The position numbers and the translations under genes were made by a program. The notes below the pieces were generated by a model that worked only from the letters and a program-made list of their open reading frames with translations, searched no databases and was not told where the DNA came from. From JBAPRR01 sp049281195 (GTDB lineage Bacteria; Actinomycetota; Acidimicrobiia; Acidimicrobiales; CAVXTF01), in assembly GCA_049281195.1 (NCBI GenBank), contig JBAPRR010000100.1:1-17224 (forward strand): a stretch of 17,224 nucleotides of DNA. The letters run 5' to 3'. This document shows, piece by piece, positions 1-7,195 of the stretch. The stretch's first letter is position 1. Each line of letters opens with the position of its first letter.

Positions 1-282
1 ATCCCTCCGTCGGACGCCACGAGCCAATAGCCCCGTCCGTCAGGGGTCGACGCCATTCCCACAATCGGTTTGGCGAGATGTCGGCCACCCATCGATCCGT
101 AGAAGCCGGCATCACCGAACGAGAAGATCCCTCCGTCGGACGCCACGAGCCAATAGCCCCCACCATCTGGGGTCGACGCCATTCCCACGATCGGTGCCGC
201 CAGGCGCTTTCCCCCCATCGAACCGAAAAAGGGTGCGCCGCCGTAGGAGAACACCCCTCCGTCGGACGCAGCAAGCCGGTAA
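1..282 (-). repeat. 126-bp in-phase coding tandem repeats (42 aa)
   Basis: The phrase CTCCGTCGGACGC recurs at 5, 131 and 257, an exact 126-bp period. Each unit encodes a 42-residue motif containing SDGG.FS(F/Y)G.A.F(F/Y)GSMGG, PIVGMASTPDG and GYWLVA. Two full units are visible and the array continues past position 1. The unit furthest from the edge is the most divergent (RLAASDGGVFSYGGAPFFG), as expected for the first repeat of an array. Such repeats occur in secreted Acidimicrobiia proteins; a propeller or ligand-binding role is an inference. Confidence 0.85.
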
Positions 283-1946
283 CCGCGCGACGCGGTGACG
301 GGCACGCACCCGGCGCACGACACTGCAGGTTGCACGGCGGAGCCGGTGTGCTGCTGGTCGTGGTGGAACATGGGCCACGAACCGGTGCCCACCGTGGTCG
401 GTCCGCTCGTGCTTGTGACCTGGTACGTGGCGATGAAGCCGGTCGTCGTCGGAGGGCTGGTGGCCGGGTTGACGTAGGTACCGGCGAGCACGATGTCGAG
501 GCCGTCACCTGATGGATCGGGGGTTATGAGCGGAGTGTTCTGCATCGCGATGTACCCGGGCGTGCCGCCCCAGTCGACGTTGATGCCCGAAGCCGGGCCA
601 TAGGGGAGGATCGATTGGCCGGTCTTCCCGTCGAGGATGTTCCATCCGGTGCCAGATGCGGCGACGACGTCCTGATAGCCCTCCCCGAGGTCCGCGGTGG
701 CCACCCCGCCGTAAATGACCTCGGACGCGTTAGCAGACTGGTCGCCGGTCCACAGTCCTGCCGGTCCCCACAGGGTCTGGCCGTTCGGCCCCATGGCGTA
801 GACCGCTCCACCCATCGAGGTCCCCGGTGCGATCCAGGTGGGCTCGACCACGTCGAGTTGGCCGTTTCCGGTCAGGTCGGCCAGGGCGGGGGAGGCGGGG
901 GTGTACCCGTCGAGCTGGTCCTGCCACGCCAGGGTGCCGTTGGCGTTGAGCGCGGTCACCGCGGTCGAGTCGCTCCCCAGCCAGTACCGACCGTGCCCGA
1001 ACACGACCATGTTGCCGGATCCGCTCAGGTTGCCCACCGCGGGAGAGGAGGTGATCACCTCGTTGCTCTGATAGGTCCACAGAACCTGGCCGGTCCCGGT
1101 CTCGGCGCGCACCACGCCTCCGTCCCAGTTGTAGAGCGCTCCCGGTCCGCCGGTCGAGTCGCTTCCGGCAACGATCACCGGATCGTTGCCGCCGTCGAGA
1201 TCCGAGATCGCCGCTGTGGAGAAGGTGCTGTCGGCTGTCTTCTGTGGCCATCCGACGTCTGTCGATCCTGTGTCGGCGTTGAGGCCGTACTGCGACAGGC
1301 TGACCCCCGCGGTCACCACCGACGGTTGGCCGGATCCGGTTATGTCCGCAACAGCCGGTGAGGCGTACACCGCCGGGTCTGAGCCGAAGGTGGGATCGAA
1401 CTGATCGGCCAGTCCCTCATGCCACAGGACCTGCCCCGAGGGGGCGATATCGAGAACCGACCCGTGGTCCGTGTCGAGGGACACCGGCGGAACGGTAACC
1501 ACGTCGCCGGCGTCGACGATCACGTCGTCCAGGTTCGGATTACCGGGGGAGGGGAATGCCGTCGGTGAGGAATCGACGGCCGACCCGGTCGATACGGGCC
1601 AACCGGGATCGGTAGATCCGCTCGCCAGCTGGACAGCGTAGACCTGTCCGCTGTCGCGGGTGCCGACGAGGACGCTCGGTCCGACGCCACCCAGGTTGGC
1701 GATCTCGGGCGAGGACTGTTCGACATTGCCCGAAGGAAGGAACGTCACCCACTTGCAGGCGATCGTCAGATTTCCGCCGCCGGGCGTCGTGTAGGTCGAA
1801 GACGAGCTCGGGCACGTCCCGGTGGTGGGCGGGAAACTTGCGGCAGCACGCGAAGCCCCGCCAACCAGGACCGTGGCGACGATGGCGCAGGCGCCGGCGA
1901 TTCCGGCGATCCGCCGGGTGCCGCGTCGGGAGAATTGGCCCCTCAA
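1..1946 (-). CDS. Secreted FG-GAP/PQQ-like beta-propeller with C-terminal 42-aa repeats (C-terminus outside window)
   Basis: The open frame runs from TTG at 1946 to the window edge without a stop (about 648 residues seen). An in-frame TAA at 1967-1965 and the absence of ATG or GTG after it make this TTG the best start; AAAAGG lies 4 nt upstream. Residues 1-36 are a signal peptide: basic RRGTRR, a hydrophobic run, then ASRAAA before the likely cleavage site. FG-GAP/VCBS-like blades follow, including SSPEIANLGG (about 75), ASPAVADITGSG (about 195), AAISDLDGG (about 242), SSPAVGNLSGSG (about 300), ASPALADLTGNG (about 350) and VATADLGEGYQDVV (about 412). Two PQQ-like strands (QVLWHE, QVLWTYQ) lie among them. 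WPMFHHDQQHTG is near 525. From about 556 come 42-residue units ending YWLVASDGG. It is probably an exported or surface structural or binding protein; no catalytic residues are recognised. It is the last visible gene of the minus-strand operon, 31 bp after the coiled-coil gene. Confidence 0.85.
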   Translation of the reverse strand, partial: MRGQFSRRGTRRIAGIAGACAIVATVLVGGASRAAASFPPTTGTCPSSSSTYTTPGGGNLTIACKWVTFLPSGNVEQSSPEIANLGGVGPSVLVGTRDSGQVYAVQLASGSTDPGWPVSTGSAVDSSPTAFPSPGNPNLDDVIVDAGDVVTVPPVSLDTDHGSVLDIAPSGQVLWHEGLADQFDPTFGSDPAVYASPAVADITGSGQPSVVTAGVSLSQYGLNADTGSTDVGWPQKTADSTFSTAAISDLDGGNDPVIVAGSDSTGGPGALYNWDGGVVRAETGTGQVLWTYQSNEVITSSPAVGNLSGSGNMVVFGHGRYWLGSDSTAVTALNANGTLAWQDQLDGYTPASPALADLTGNGQLDVVEPTWIAPGTSMGGAVYAMGPNGQTLWGPAGLWTGDQSANASEVIYGGVATADLGEGYQDVVAASGTGWNILDGKTGQSILPYGPASGINVDWGGTPGYIAMQNTPLITPDPSGDGLDIVLAGTYVNPATSPPTTTGFIATYQVTSTSGPTTVGTGSWPMFHHDQQHTGSAVQPAVSCAGCVPVTASRGYRLAASDGGVFSYGGAPFFGSMGGKRLAAPIVGMASTPDGGGYWLVASDGGIFSFGDAGFYGSMGGRHLAKPIVGMASTPDGRGYWLVASDGG

Positions 1947-1977
1947 AATGCCTTTTGTCCCCTGTTACCGCCTGTCG

Positions 1978-2601
1978 TCACAGCTCTAGAAAGCGGGGGG
2001 ACACCTGACCCGCTTGATTTCGCCAGGATTCGAAAGGCCGTGGCGCCCAGTCGTCTGAGTCCGGAGCCGAACCGCTCACGTTGGAGCCGGTATCGGTGCC
2101 GCCCGGCCCGGTGACACCGGTTGCCGTGTCGGAAGAACCCGGGATCACGCTCGGATGACCGGCTGACGTCTCGCTCGACGTACCGGCCGCCGCTTCGGGA
2201 TCTGACGTCGATGCCGAAGAGGGGGAAGAGCCCGATCCGGCGTATCCCCTGGCCGGTTCCGGACCCGATTCGGTGGATCCTGAGCCCTCTGATCCCGGAC
2301 CTGTTGATGCTGGACCTGTCGGGTCCGGGTCTGGCTGCTCCTCGCCGGATTCCCAGCTGGGCGGGTTCGAGAGCCGGTTCGCTTCGGCCTTCAACCTCGT
2401 GGCCTCCGCGGACAGCTGCCGAGCCCTGGCGTCCTGAGCCTGGGCTTCGGTCCTCAGCTGCTCGGCGTTGGCCTGGGCTGAGTCGGCATCCCCGCTGTAG
2501 GTGTCGGCAAGCTTGCGCAGCATGGCCGCGGTCTGCTCACGCAACTGCGCGGAACCGTCCGCCGTTTCAGTGTCCGGCTCGTAATCACTCGGGCTGCTCA
2601 T
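1978..2601 (-). CDS. Small coiled-coil protein with a disordered Ser/Gly/Pro/Asp-rich tail
   Basis: The family is not recognised. The predicted product has 207 residues. I chose ATG at 2601 because AAAGGAAG lies just upstream (AGGA 6 nt from ATG); the frame opens further at 2634, where an ATG overlaps the previous stop as ATGA but has only a weak GAGG 10 nt away. Residues 17-78 are Ala/Gln/Glu/Arg-rich with regularly spaced Leu (QLREQTAAMLRKLA, QLSAEATRLKAEANRLS) and look like a coiled coil. Residues 80-195 are low complexity, rich in Ser, Gly, Pro, Thr and Asp, with no signal peptide or membrane segment. It lies between the second ATP-grasp-like gene and the secreted propeller gene and appears co-transcribed with both. 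A scaffold or adaptor role would only be a guess. Confidence 0.7.
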   Translation of the reverse strand: MSSPSDYEPDTETADGSAQLREQTAAMLRKLADTYSGDADSAQANAEQLRTEAQAQDARARQLSAEATRLKAEANRLSNPPSWESGEEQPDPDPTGPASTGPGSEGSGSTESGPEPARGYAGSGSSPSSASTSDPEAAAGTSSETSAGHPSVIPGSSDTATGVTGPGGTDTGSNVSGSAPDSDDWAPRPFESWRNQAGQVSPRFLEL

Positions 2602-2630
2602 CGTGCTTCCTTTCACTCGCACCCGCGGTC

Positions 2631-3683
2631 TCATGTTTCGAAAACCTCGTCGAGATGACGAACCATGCGGACTCCAGAACGGTATTGCATCGGGGAGTCC
2701 GGAAGGTCATCGCCCCCAATTGCATTTGCATAGGCCAGAACCAGGTTCGCCCCTGCCGCCGTGCACAACGGCGTGCAGGCCGAGAAGCCGAGATTCAGAT
2801 CCGTGATGACGACAGCGTCGTCGTCGCGGACCACTCCCGCAAGTGTTGCAGGTCCTTGCATGTGAATTTCACTGCACACCGATGCGGCGAGACTTGTGAT
2901 CACGTCACTGGTGAACGTTTCGGCCGCCGATATGAAGGCGGAAGATCTGAGATGCCAATAAGCCACACACGCAACAAGTGAATGGGTCTGGTCGGCCAAC
3001 AGATCTGCACAGAAGCGCCGTCCGGCAGGGGAATGCGAGACGAGCGCATCGCCGATCTGGGCGCAAGCTTGCCTCACCAGTCCACGCAAGTCGGAGTGGA
3101 AGGATTTTTCGGGGTCGCTGCGCGACGTCACTTTCCACGGACCCTCGACGCCTTCGGGAGAATTGGGTGCAGCACCCGTCACGGGCAGGCTGAGCGCGGA
3201 GAGCGTTTCGTGGACTCGCCACGGATCCCGGAACACAGACACCACATCGGGTTCGGGGAACCATGTTCTGAGACCCGCTTGTGCCAGGACGTCCGATGAT
3301 CTCTGCAGCGCTGGGATTTCCCCTGCGTCCCCCGGGATGAGCATCCGAGCCCCGGTTCTTTTTGCCACCTGCGCGAGTGTGGCCGCAAAGTCGGTATCGC
3401 ATGCGTCGGGTACCACCGCACCCCAGTGCGCGAGACGCATGCCGGCCGCGAACGGGTCGTGGTCGACCGCGACCACCTGGTGGCCGGACCCGGCAAGCAG
3501 CCGGACCACTGCCACACCGCTCGGCTGTCCGGCTCCGGTGACGAGCAGGGGACGAGTGCGGATGCCCGTGTGGGCAAGAGCGGAAACGAACTCGGGGCCT
3601 GAGGTATCCGCCCCGGCCGGAGCGTCCTCGTCACAAGCGCGGTAGATCTCTATACCCGTCGATTTCCGGCTACGGCGGCGCAT
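2631..3683 (-). CDS. Degenerate ATP-grasp (carboxylate-amine ligase-like) protein, paralogue A
   Basis: 350 residues. Residues 45-100 form a pre-ATP-grasp Rossmann-like domain (LLVTGAGQPSGVAVVRLLAGSGHQVVAVDHDP). The C-terminus YRSGVRMVRHLDEVFE (334-349) is the usual ending of carbamoyl-phosphate-synthase-like ATP-grasp proteins. The central ATP-binding region is shortened and altered. K184 in GPWKV may be the nucleotide lysine, but the hinge expected as QE(Y/F) reads SH (216-217). The metal-binding ExN segment, typically E-x-NPRF, is DLNLGF (D295, N297). Family members join a carboxylate to an amine through an acyl-phosphate; whether this copy still does so is doubtful. The start has no clear ribosome-binding site (CGGAGGG is more than 20 nt upstream), and residues 1-40 may be partly untranslated. 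It follows its paralogue by 52 bp. Confidence 0.75.
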   Translation of the reverse strand: MRRRSRKSTGIEIYRACDEDAPAGADTSGPEFVSALAHTGIRTRPLLVTGAGQPSGVAVVRLLAGSGHQVVAVDHDPFAAGMRLAHWGAVVPDACDTDFAATLAQVAKRTGARMLIPGDAGEIPALQRSSDVLAQAGLRTWFPEPDVVSVFRDPWRVHETLSALSLPVTGAAPNSPEGVEGPWKVTSRSDPEKSFHSDLRGLVRQACAQIGDALVSHSPAGRRFCADLLADQTHSLVACVAYWHLRSSAFISAAETFTSDVITSLAASVCSEIHMQGPATLAGVVRDDDAVVITDLNLGFSACTPLCTAAGANLVLAYANAIGGDDLPDSPMQYRSGVRMVRHLDEVFET

Positions 3684-3735
3684 CGTTCATGTGGTTCCGG
3701 CGAGACCCTCCGGATGCTTCGATACCCGATAAGAG

Positions 3736-4734
3736 CTACTGCGACTCTTCGAACACTTGGTCCAGGTATTGCAGCATCCGCACACCTTTTCGGTGCTCGA
3801 GCAGGCGCGGCGGCATCTTCTGTCCCAGAGTTCCGGCGAGGGCGAGCGACACGATGTCGATGCCGGATGCGATCGTCAAAGGAACGAGGGGGGAGAATCC
3901 CGGGCGTATCGACGTGAGTGCGGGACCACCGTCGCCCGGCACGTAACCCTCGAGCACCGCAGGTCCTTCGATCCTGACCGCGGCGCAAACCGCGCGGGCA
4001 AGATCCAAAAGGCGCGGGTCGAAGAACGTTTCGGCGACAGTCGTCTCGCCCCCGTTCTCCGCCACACACCAGCTCGAAACGCAGGCCACCAGATCGAAGT
4101 TGCGGTCGCCGAGCACATCTACGCTGAACTTTCTGTACCGCTTGGAGGAAGATCTGCCTTCGTGCGTCTTGCCGAGACCGGTCTTGTCCGGGGCCAGGCC
4201 CGATGCGGTGAGCTCCCTGATCAGAAGAGGCCGGTAGGCGCACACGTCGAACACCTGTGGTTCGGGAGTCCATACCGAGGTCCCGAGACCCGACAGCATG
4301 TCCTTGACCTTGGAGATGACATGCATCTCCTCGGGCTCTACCGCCATGACGGCACGCGCTTCGCTTGTCTTTACGACAGAAAGCACCGCCTTTTCGAAGC
4401 TGGGATCATCAGCAGGCGGAAGCACAGCACCGAGCTCGGCAAGCCTCAGGCCGGGCGATCGCACGTCGTGCTCCACCGCCACAACCTTGTGACCTCGAGA
4501 TGACAAGGCTCTGACCACGGCGATGCTGGCGGACGATCCGCCGCCCACAACCATCACCGTGGTCGGCTGGACCACCTGGGATTGCATCGTCGACGGGATC
4601 GCTGTCGCCACCCCATCGGAGTCTTTGGCACCATCGACAACTCCTACACCATCAATCGCTGCTGCCACCGCTACCGGGGGGTGGGTGGCGATCGACCGTT
4701 CCTGCTGTCTTCTGCGCAAATGAAGAGGTGTCAT
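3736..4734 (-). CDS. Degenerate ATP-grasp-like protein lacking most of the ATP lid, paralogue B
   Basis: 332 residues, with the same fold signature as the next gene downstream. The Rossmann-like start is at 58-100 (TTVMVVGGGSSASIAVVRAL) and the tail at 315-330 is HRKGVRMLQYLDQVFE. Matching anchors show the paralogy: FSVDVLGDRNFDLVACVSSW against FCADLLADQTHSLVACVAYW, and AETFFDPRLLDLARAVC against AETFTSDVITSLAASVC. The segment before FSVDVL is about 20 residues, against about 50 in paralogue A, so most of the ATP lid is missing. The metal-binding E-x-N is S275-I-R277 (LTSIRPGF). This is likely a pseudoenzyme. The ATG overlaps the stop of the upstream oxygenase gene (ATGA, 4731-4734) and has AGGAG 8 nt upstream. 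The first 55 residues are Ala/Val-rich with no recognised motif. Confidence 0.75.
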   Translation of the reverse strand: MTPLHLRRRQQERSIATHPPVAVAAAIDGVGVVDGAKDSDGVATAIPSTMQSQVVQPTTVMVVGGGSSASIAVVRALSSRGHKVVAVEHDVRSPGLRLAELGAVLPPADDPSFEKAVLSVVKTSEARAVMAVEPEEMHVISKVKDMLSGLGTSVWTPEPQVFDVCAYRPLLIRELTASGLAPDKTGLGKTHEGRSSSKRYRKFSVDVLGDRNFDLVACVSSWCVAENGGETTVAETFFDPRLLDLARAVCAAVRIEGPAVLEGYVPGDGGPALTSIRPGFSPLVPLTIASGIDIVSLALAGTLGQKMPPRLLEHRKGVRMLQYLDQVFEESQ

Positions 4735-5582
4735 CGTCTCGCTCCTGGAGCAACACCCGAAGGTACTTGCTCCCGACGCGCCCTGGGCTGTGTAAATCGT
4801 TCGGGAATCGCGATGGCGACTGTTACCGGCATGCGCCTGACCGGTCCCGGGAGCAATCGGAACGCAACAGACACAGATCCCAAGACCCGTCTGGCTACTT
4901 CAGGCCGGTCGAGATGCGGAGAAAAGTCGTATGAACGGCGCAACTCTTCCGGGAGAAGGTACACGGTCAGGATCGAGTGCCAGGTCGTAACGGCCGACAG
5001 TGACGCGGGGCCGGGAGCGAGGACCGAACGCGCGATCACCTGTGCAGCCTCGGTGATCTGCACGTCGTTTCGTAATACGCCATTTACATAGGCTTTGAAA
5101 TCGTCCCATTTGTGGGGACAAATACTCCTTCGGAGACCGCAGGCCTCGGCGAAGAGCTTCTGCTCGGAGTAGAGGCGCTCGCGATCTTCTTCGCTGAGAC
5201 GCCGTATGCAGGTTTCGTACATGAGCACCGTCGTGTCCACAAGGGTCGCCCAAACCCACAACATCAGCTCCGGGTCACGGGCGTTGTAAGAGATCCCGTC
5301 TTCTGTACGTCCATGAACAGGCTTGTGCGATTGCTCGAGACGCGCAGCTGCGTGTGACGAGACGCCCTCGTTTGCGAACGCCATCTTGAGAGTGGTGTCT
5401 ACAGTTCGAACAAGACGCTGCCACGGGTGGTTCTGGTAATCGGAGTGTCGGCTGACGCCGGCCGCGACGGCGGGATGCGCGACCTGCATCAACAGTGCAC
5501 GTCCGCCGCCCAGGAATGCTGCGGGTTCCCGGTTCACCTCCCAGGTGAGGGTGCCGGGACCGAGCAGTCTTCGCGTCGGCAT
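4731..5582 (-). CDS. Oxygenase MpaB / DUF2236 family protein
   Basis: 283 residues, a normal length for the family. Recognised by the conserved core near the N-terminus (REPAAFLGGGRALLMQVAHP, 18-37), then VAAGVSRHSDYQNHPWQRL (39-57), and YNARDPELMLWVWATLVDT (99-117). The family includes fungal MpaB and rubber oxygenase Lcp, haem proteins that cleave C=C bonds oxidatively; H36 and H46 are the obvious candidate metal or haem ligands here, as an inference. No signal peptide is seen, so it is probably cytoplasmic or membrane-associated. It starts 5 bp after the ABC ATPase stop with only a weak ribosome-binding site and overlaps the next gene by 4 bp. In this operon it is the only gene with an obvious redox function. 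The substrate is unknown. Confidence 0.85.
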   Translation of the reverse strand: MPTRRLLGPGTLTWEVNREPAAFLGGGRALLMQVAHPAVAAGVSRHSDYQNHPWQRLVRTVDTTLKMAFANEGVSSHAAARLEQSHKPVHGRTEDGISYNARDPELMLWVWATLVDTTVLMYETCIRRLSEEDRERLYSEQKLFAEACGLRRSICPHKWDDFKAYVNGVLRNDVQITEAAQVIARSVLAPGPASLSAVTTWHSILTVYLLPEELRRSYDFSPHLDRPEVARRVLGSVSVAFRLLPGPVRRMPVTVAIAIPERFTQPRARREQVPSGVAPGARR

Positions 5583-5587
5583 CTGAC

Positions 5588-6406
5588 TCAGTGCGAGATC
5601 AAGCGACCGTCAGACATCTCGATTACCCGGTCCGCCGCTTTCAGGATCTCTGAGTTGTGGCTGGCCACCAGGCAAGCCCTGTTCGAGTCGACTACGGATC
5701 GGATCGCGTCGATCACCTTTTGCATGAATCCAGGATCCTGGTGTGCCGTCGGCTCGTCGGCCAGAAGTACGTCGGGCTGAAGCACGAGCGCCCTCGCCAC
5801 CGAAGTCCGCTGTTGCTCACCGAGAGACAGCTCAGTCGGCAGCCTGCCGGCGAGTTGAAGGAGCCCGAGCGACTCGAGAAGGTCGTCGACCCTTACCCGG
5901 GTGACGTCTTCACGGTCGCCACGCAGCCGGCATGCAAGGCCCACGTTTTCGGAGACGGTCATGTCGTCGAGCAGGCCCGGGCTCTGCGGAACCAGGGCCA
6001 TTCCCGCCCAATTCACCTTTGCCACGTCCATCTCTGCGTTCCCGTTCCAACACACGGTTCCCGAGTCGGGCACCTCCCAACCGCACAGGACGTTCAGCAT
6101 CGTGGTCTTACCCGAACCTGAACGGCCGACCAGGGCGACGAGCTCTCCACGCCTCAGATCCAGGTCGATGCCCTTCAACGCCTTTATCTCTTCCGATCCG
6201 CGCATGAAGGTACGGGTGACTCCGCTCGCTGATAGAACCGACTCACTCGGAGGGTGATCGGTTGTGAGCAGACTCTCGATCTTTACTCGAGGTTTAGCCG
6301 GGGCCCATTGCGCCGCTTCCGGCGTCGGCTCCGGTTCTTGCTCTACAACTCGCTGACGTCCGGTATGCGGTTCGACAGGACGCGCCCACACGCTGTCGTC
6401 GGTCAT
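5588..6406 (-). CDS. ABC transporter ATP-binding protein (MacB/LolD-like)
   Basis: 272 residues from the ATG at 6406. This start is chosen over the longer open frame because it overlaps the upstream ABC gene's stop as ATGA and is preceded by GGGTGAG. The complete nucleotide-binding domain has Walker A GRSGSGKT (94-101), Q-loop VPQSPGLL (Q141), signature LSLGEQQR (193-200), Walker B VLLADE (213-218) and switch His in VASHN (H250). The D-loop reads AHQD in place of the usual SALD. Residues 1-55 form a Pro/Glu-rich extension with no recognised function. It probably forms a heterodimer with the ATPase encoded just upstream. No permease gene is in the window, so the transported substrate cannot be proposed. 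Confidence 0.9.
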   Translation of the reverse strand: MTDDSVWARPVEPHTGRQRVVEQEPEPTPEAAQWAPAKPRVKIESLLTTDHPPSESVLSASGVTRTFMRGSEEIKALKGIDLDLRRGELVALVGRSGSGKTTMLNVLCGWEVPDSGTVCWNGNAEMDVAKVNWAGMALVPQSPGLLDDMTVSENVGLACRLRGDREDVTRVRVDDLLESLGLLQLAGRLPTELSLGEQQRTSVARALVLQPDVLLADEPTAHQDPGFMQKVIDAIRSVVDSNRACLVASHNSEILKAADRVIEMSDGRLISH

Positions 6407-7110
6407 CTCACCCGCGTCCCTCGACGCAACTCGACCACCTCGTCGGCGATTTCCGCCACGGCGCGGTCGTGCGAGCTGATCACGAAGGTCGTCCCCTCGG
6501 ATCTGAGGTTCGTCACGTGCTCGAGGAGCACTGTGCCCGAACTGCGGTCGAGCTCTGCGGTGGGTTCGTCGAGCACGACGATCGACGGGGCGCCGGCGAT
6601 GGCACAAGCGACCGCCAGGCGTTGTTGCTCGCCTCCCGACAGCATGAAGGGACGATGGTGGAGCCGGTGGCCGAGCCCGAGAGACTCGAGAGCGCGGAGC
6701 TTGTGGTCGGAACGTGCCTTGGCGCCGCGCATGCGCAGGGCCAGCTCGATGTGCTCGACGGAGTCCAGATAGGGCAGAAGGTTGTGAGCCGGATCAGCGA
6801 AGACGTACCCGATCTTGCCGCTTCTGAGCTTTCGCCTGGCCTTCGGTCTCAGTTGCCCAGCGTTTGCTCCGTCAATGGACAACTCCCCGCCGTCTGGAAG
6901 GTCGATGGCGGCGAGTATTCGCGCCAGGGAGGATTTCCCGGATCCCGACGGCCCGAAGACGGCGACGATCGTGCCGGTCGGAACGTCGATGTCGACCCGG
7001 TCCAGGGCCCTTACGACCGACGCCCGGGTCCGGTACACCTTGACCAGGTCGACGCCTCGCGCTGCGTACCTGGCAGTGCCGCCAGTCGTCGTGGCGCCGC
7101 CGGTTGTCAT
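6403..7110 (-). CDS. ABC transporter ATP-binding protein with altered Q-loop
   Basis: 235 residues with the full set of ABC ATPase motifs: Walker A GPSGSGKS (53-60), signature LSGGEQQR (157-164), Walker B IVVLDEPTA (177-185) and switch His in ISSHD (H214). The Q-loop reads YVFADPAHNLLP (102-113), so Ala105 stands where this MacB-like family normally has Gln (YVFQ..NLLP). This may mean weaker coupling to a permease or a regulatory site in a heterodimer. The ATG at 7110 is the only reasonable start, since the next in-frame GTG lies inside the domain. It has no Shine-Dalgarno sequence; instead the start codon is the last of six regularly spaced ATGs in a 17-bp repeat array. It overlaps the next gene by 4 bp. 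Confidence 0.9.
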   Translation of the reverse strand: MTTGGATTTGGTARYAARGVDLVKVYRTRASVVRALDRVDIDVPTGTIVAVFGPSGSGKSSLARILAAIDLPDGGELSIDGANAGQLRPKARRKLRSGKIGYVFADPAHNLLPYLDSVEHIELALRMRGAKARSDHKLRALESLGLGHRLHHRPFMLSGGEQQRLAVACAIAGAPSIVVLDEPTAELDRSSGTVLLEHVTNLRSEGTTFVISSHDRAVAEIADEVVELRRGTRVR

Positions 7111-7195
7111 GGCGATTCTGGCGTCATGGTGAATCTGGCTTCATGGTGATTCAGACTTCATGCTGATACAGACTTCATGCTGATTCTGTCCTCAT
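7107..7195 (-). other. Chain of five six-codon mini-ORFs coupled by ATGA overlaps
   Basis: Starting at 7195 on the minus strand, five ATG-initiated ORFs read MRTESA, MKSVSA, MKSESP, MKPDSP and MTPESP, each ended by TGA. They span 7195-7175, 7178-7158, 7161-7141, 7144-7124 and 7127-7107. Each TGA overlaps the next ATG (ATGA), and the last overlaps the ABC ATPase start at 7110. Any 17-bp repeat containing ATGA gives this geometry automatically, so the chain is not independent proof of translation. Still, Ser is kept at position 5 (TCA four times, TCG once) and Pro or Ala at position 6. The only ribosome-binding candidate is AGAGG at 7214-7210, 14 nt before the first ATG, which is too far for a strong site. 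Function is unproven. Confidence 0.5.

Noticed and set aside
615..1361. Plus-strand 248-residue ORF opposite the propeller gene
   Set aside because: The minus strand here is a continuous signal-peptide and FG-GAP protein with recognisable blades. The plus frame has skewed Gly/Arg/Val content and no family signature.
3670..3690. Six-codon ORF (MNDAPP) overlapping the start of ATP-grasp paralogue A
   Set aside because: It ends in TAG inside the gene without an ATGA junction and has no close ribosome-binding site, so it is probably chance and not another coupled leader.
3757..4503. Plus-strand 248-residue ORF opposite ATP-grasp paralogue B
   Set aside because: The minus-strand protein aligns with its neighbour paralogue over most of its length; the plus frame is a shadow.
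5588..6607. Longer 339-residue version of the second ABC ATPase
   Set aside because: The extra 67 residues are the Arg-rich out-of-frame shadow of the upstream ABC gene; the ATG at 6406 with GGGTGAG and an ATGA overlap is a better start.
7107..7191. 17-bp repeats as a CRISPR array or replication iterons
   Set aside because: The units are directly adjacent with no spacers, so not CRISPR. There is no replication gene or AT-rich origin region nearby, so iterons are unsupported.
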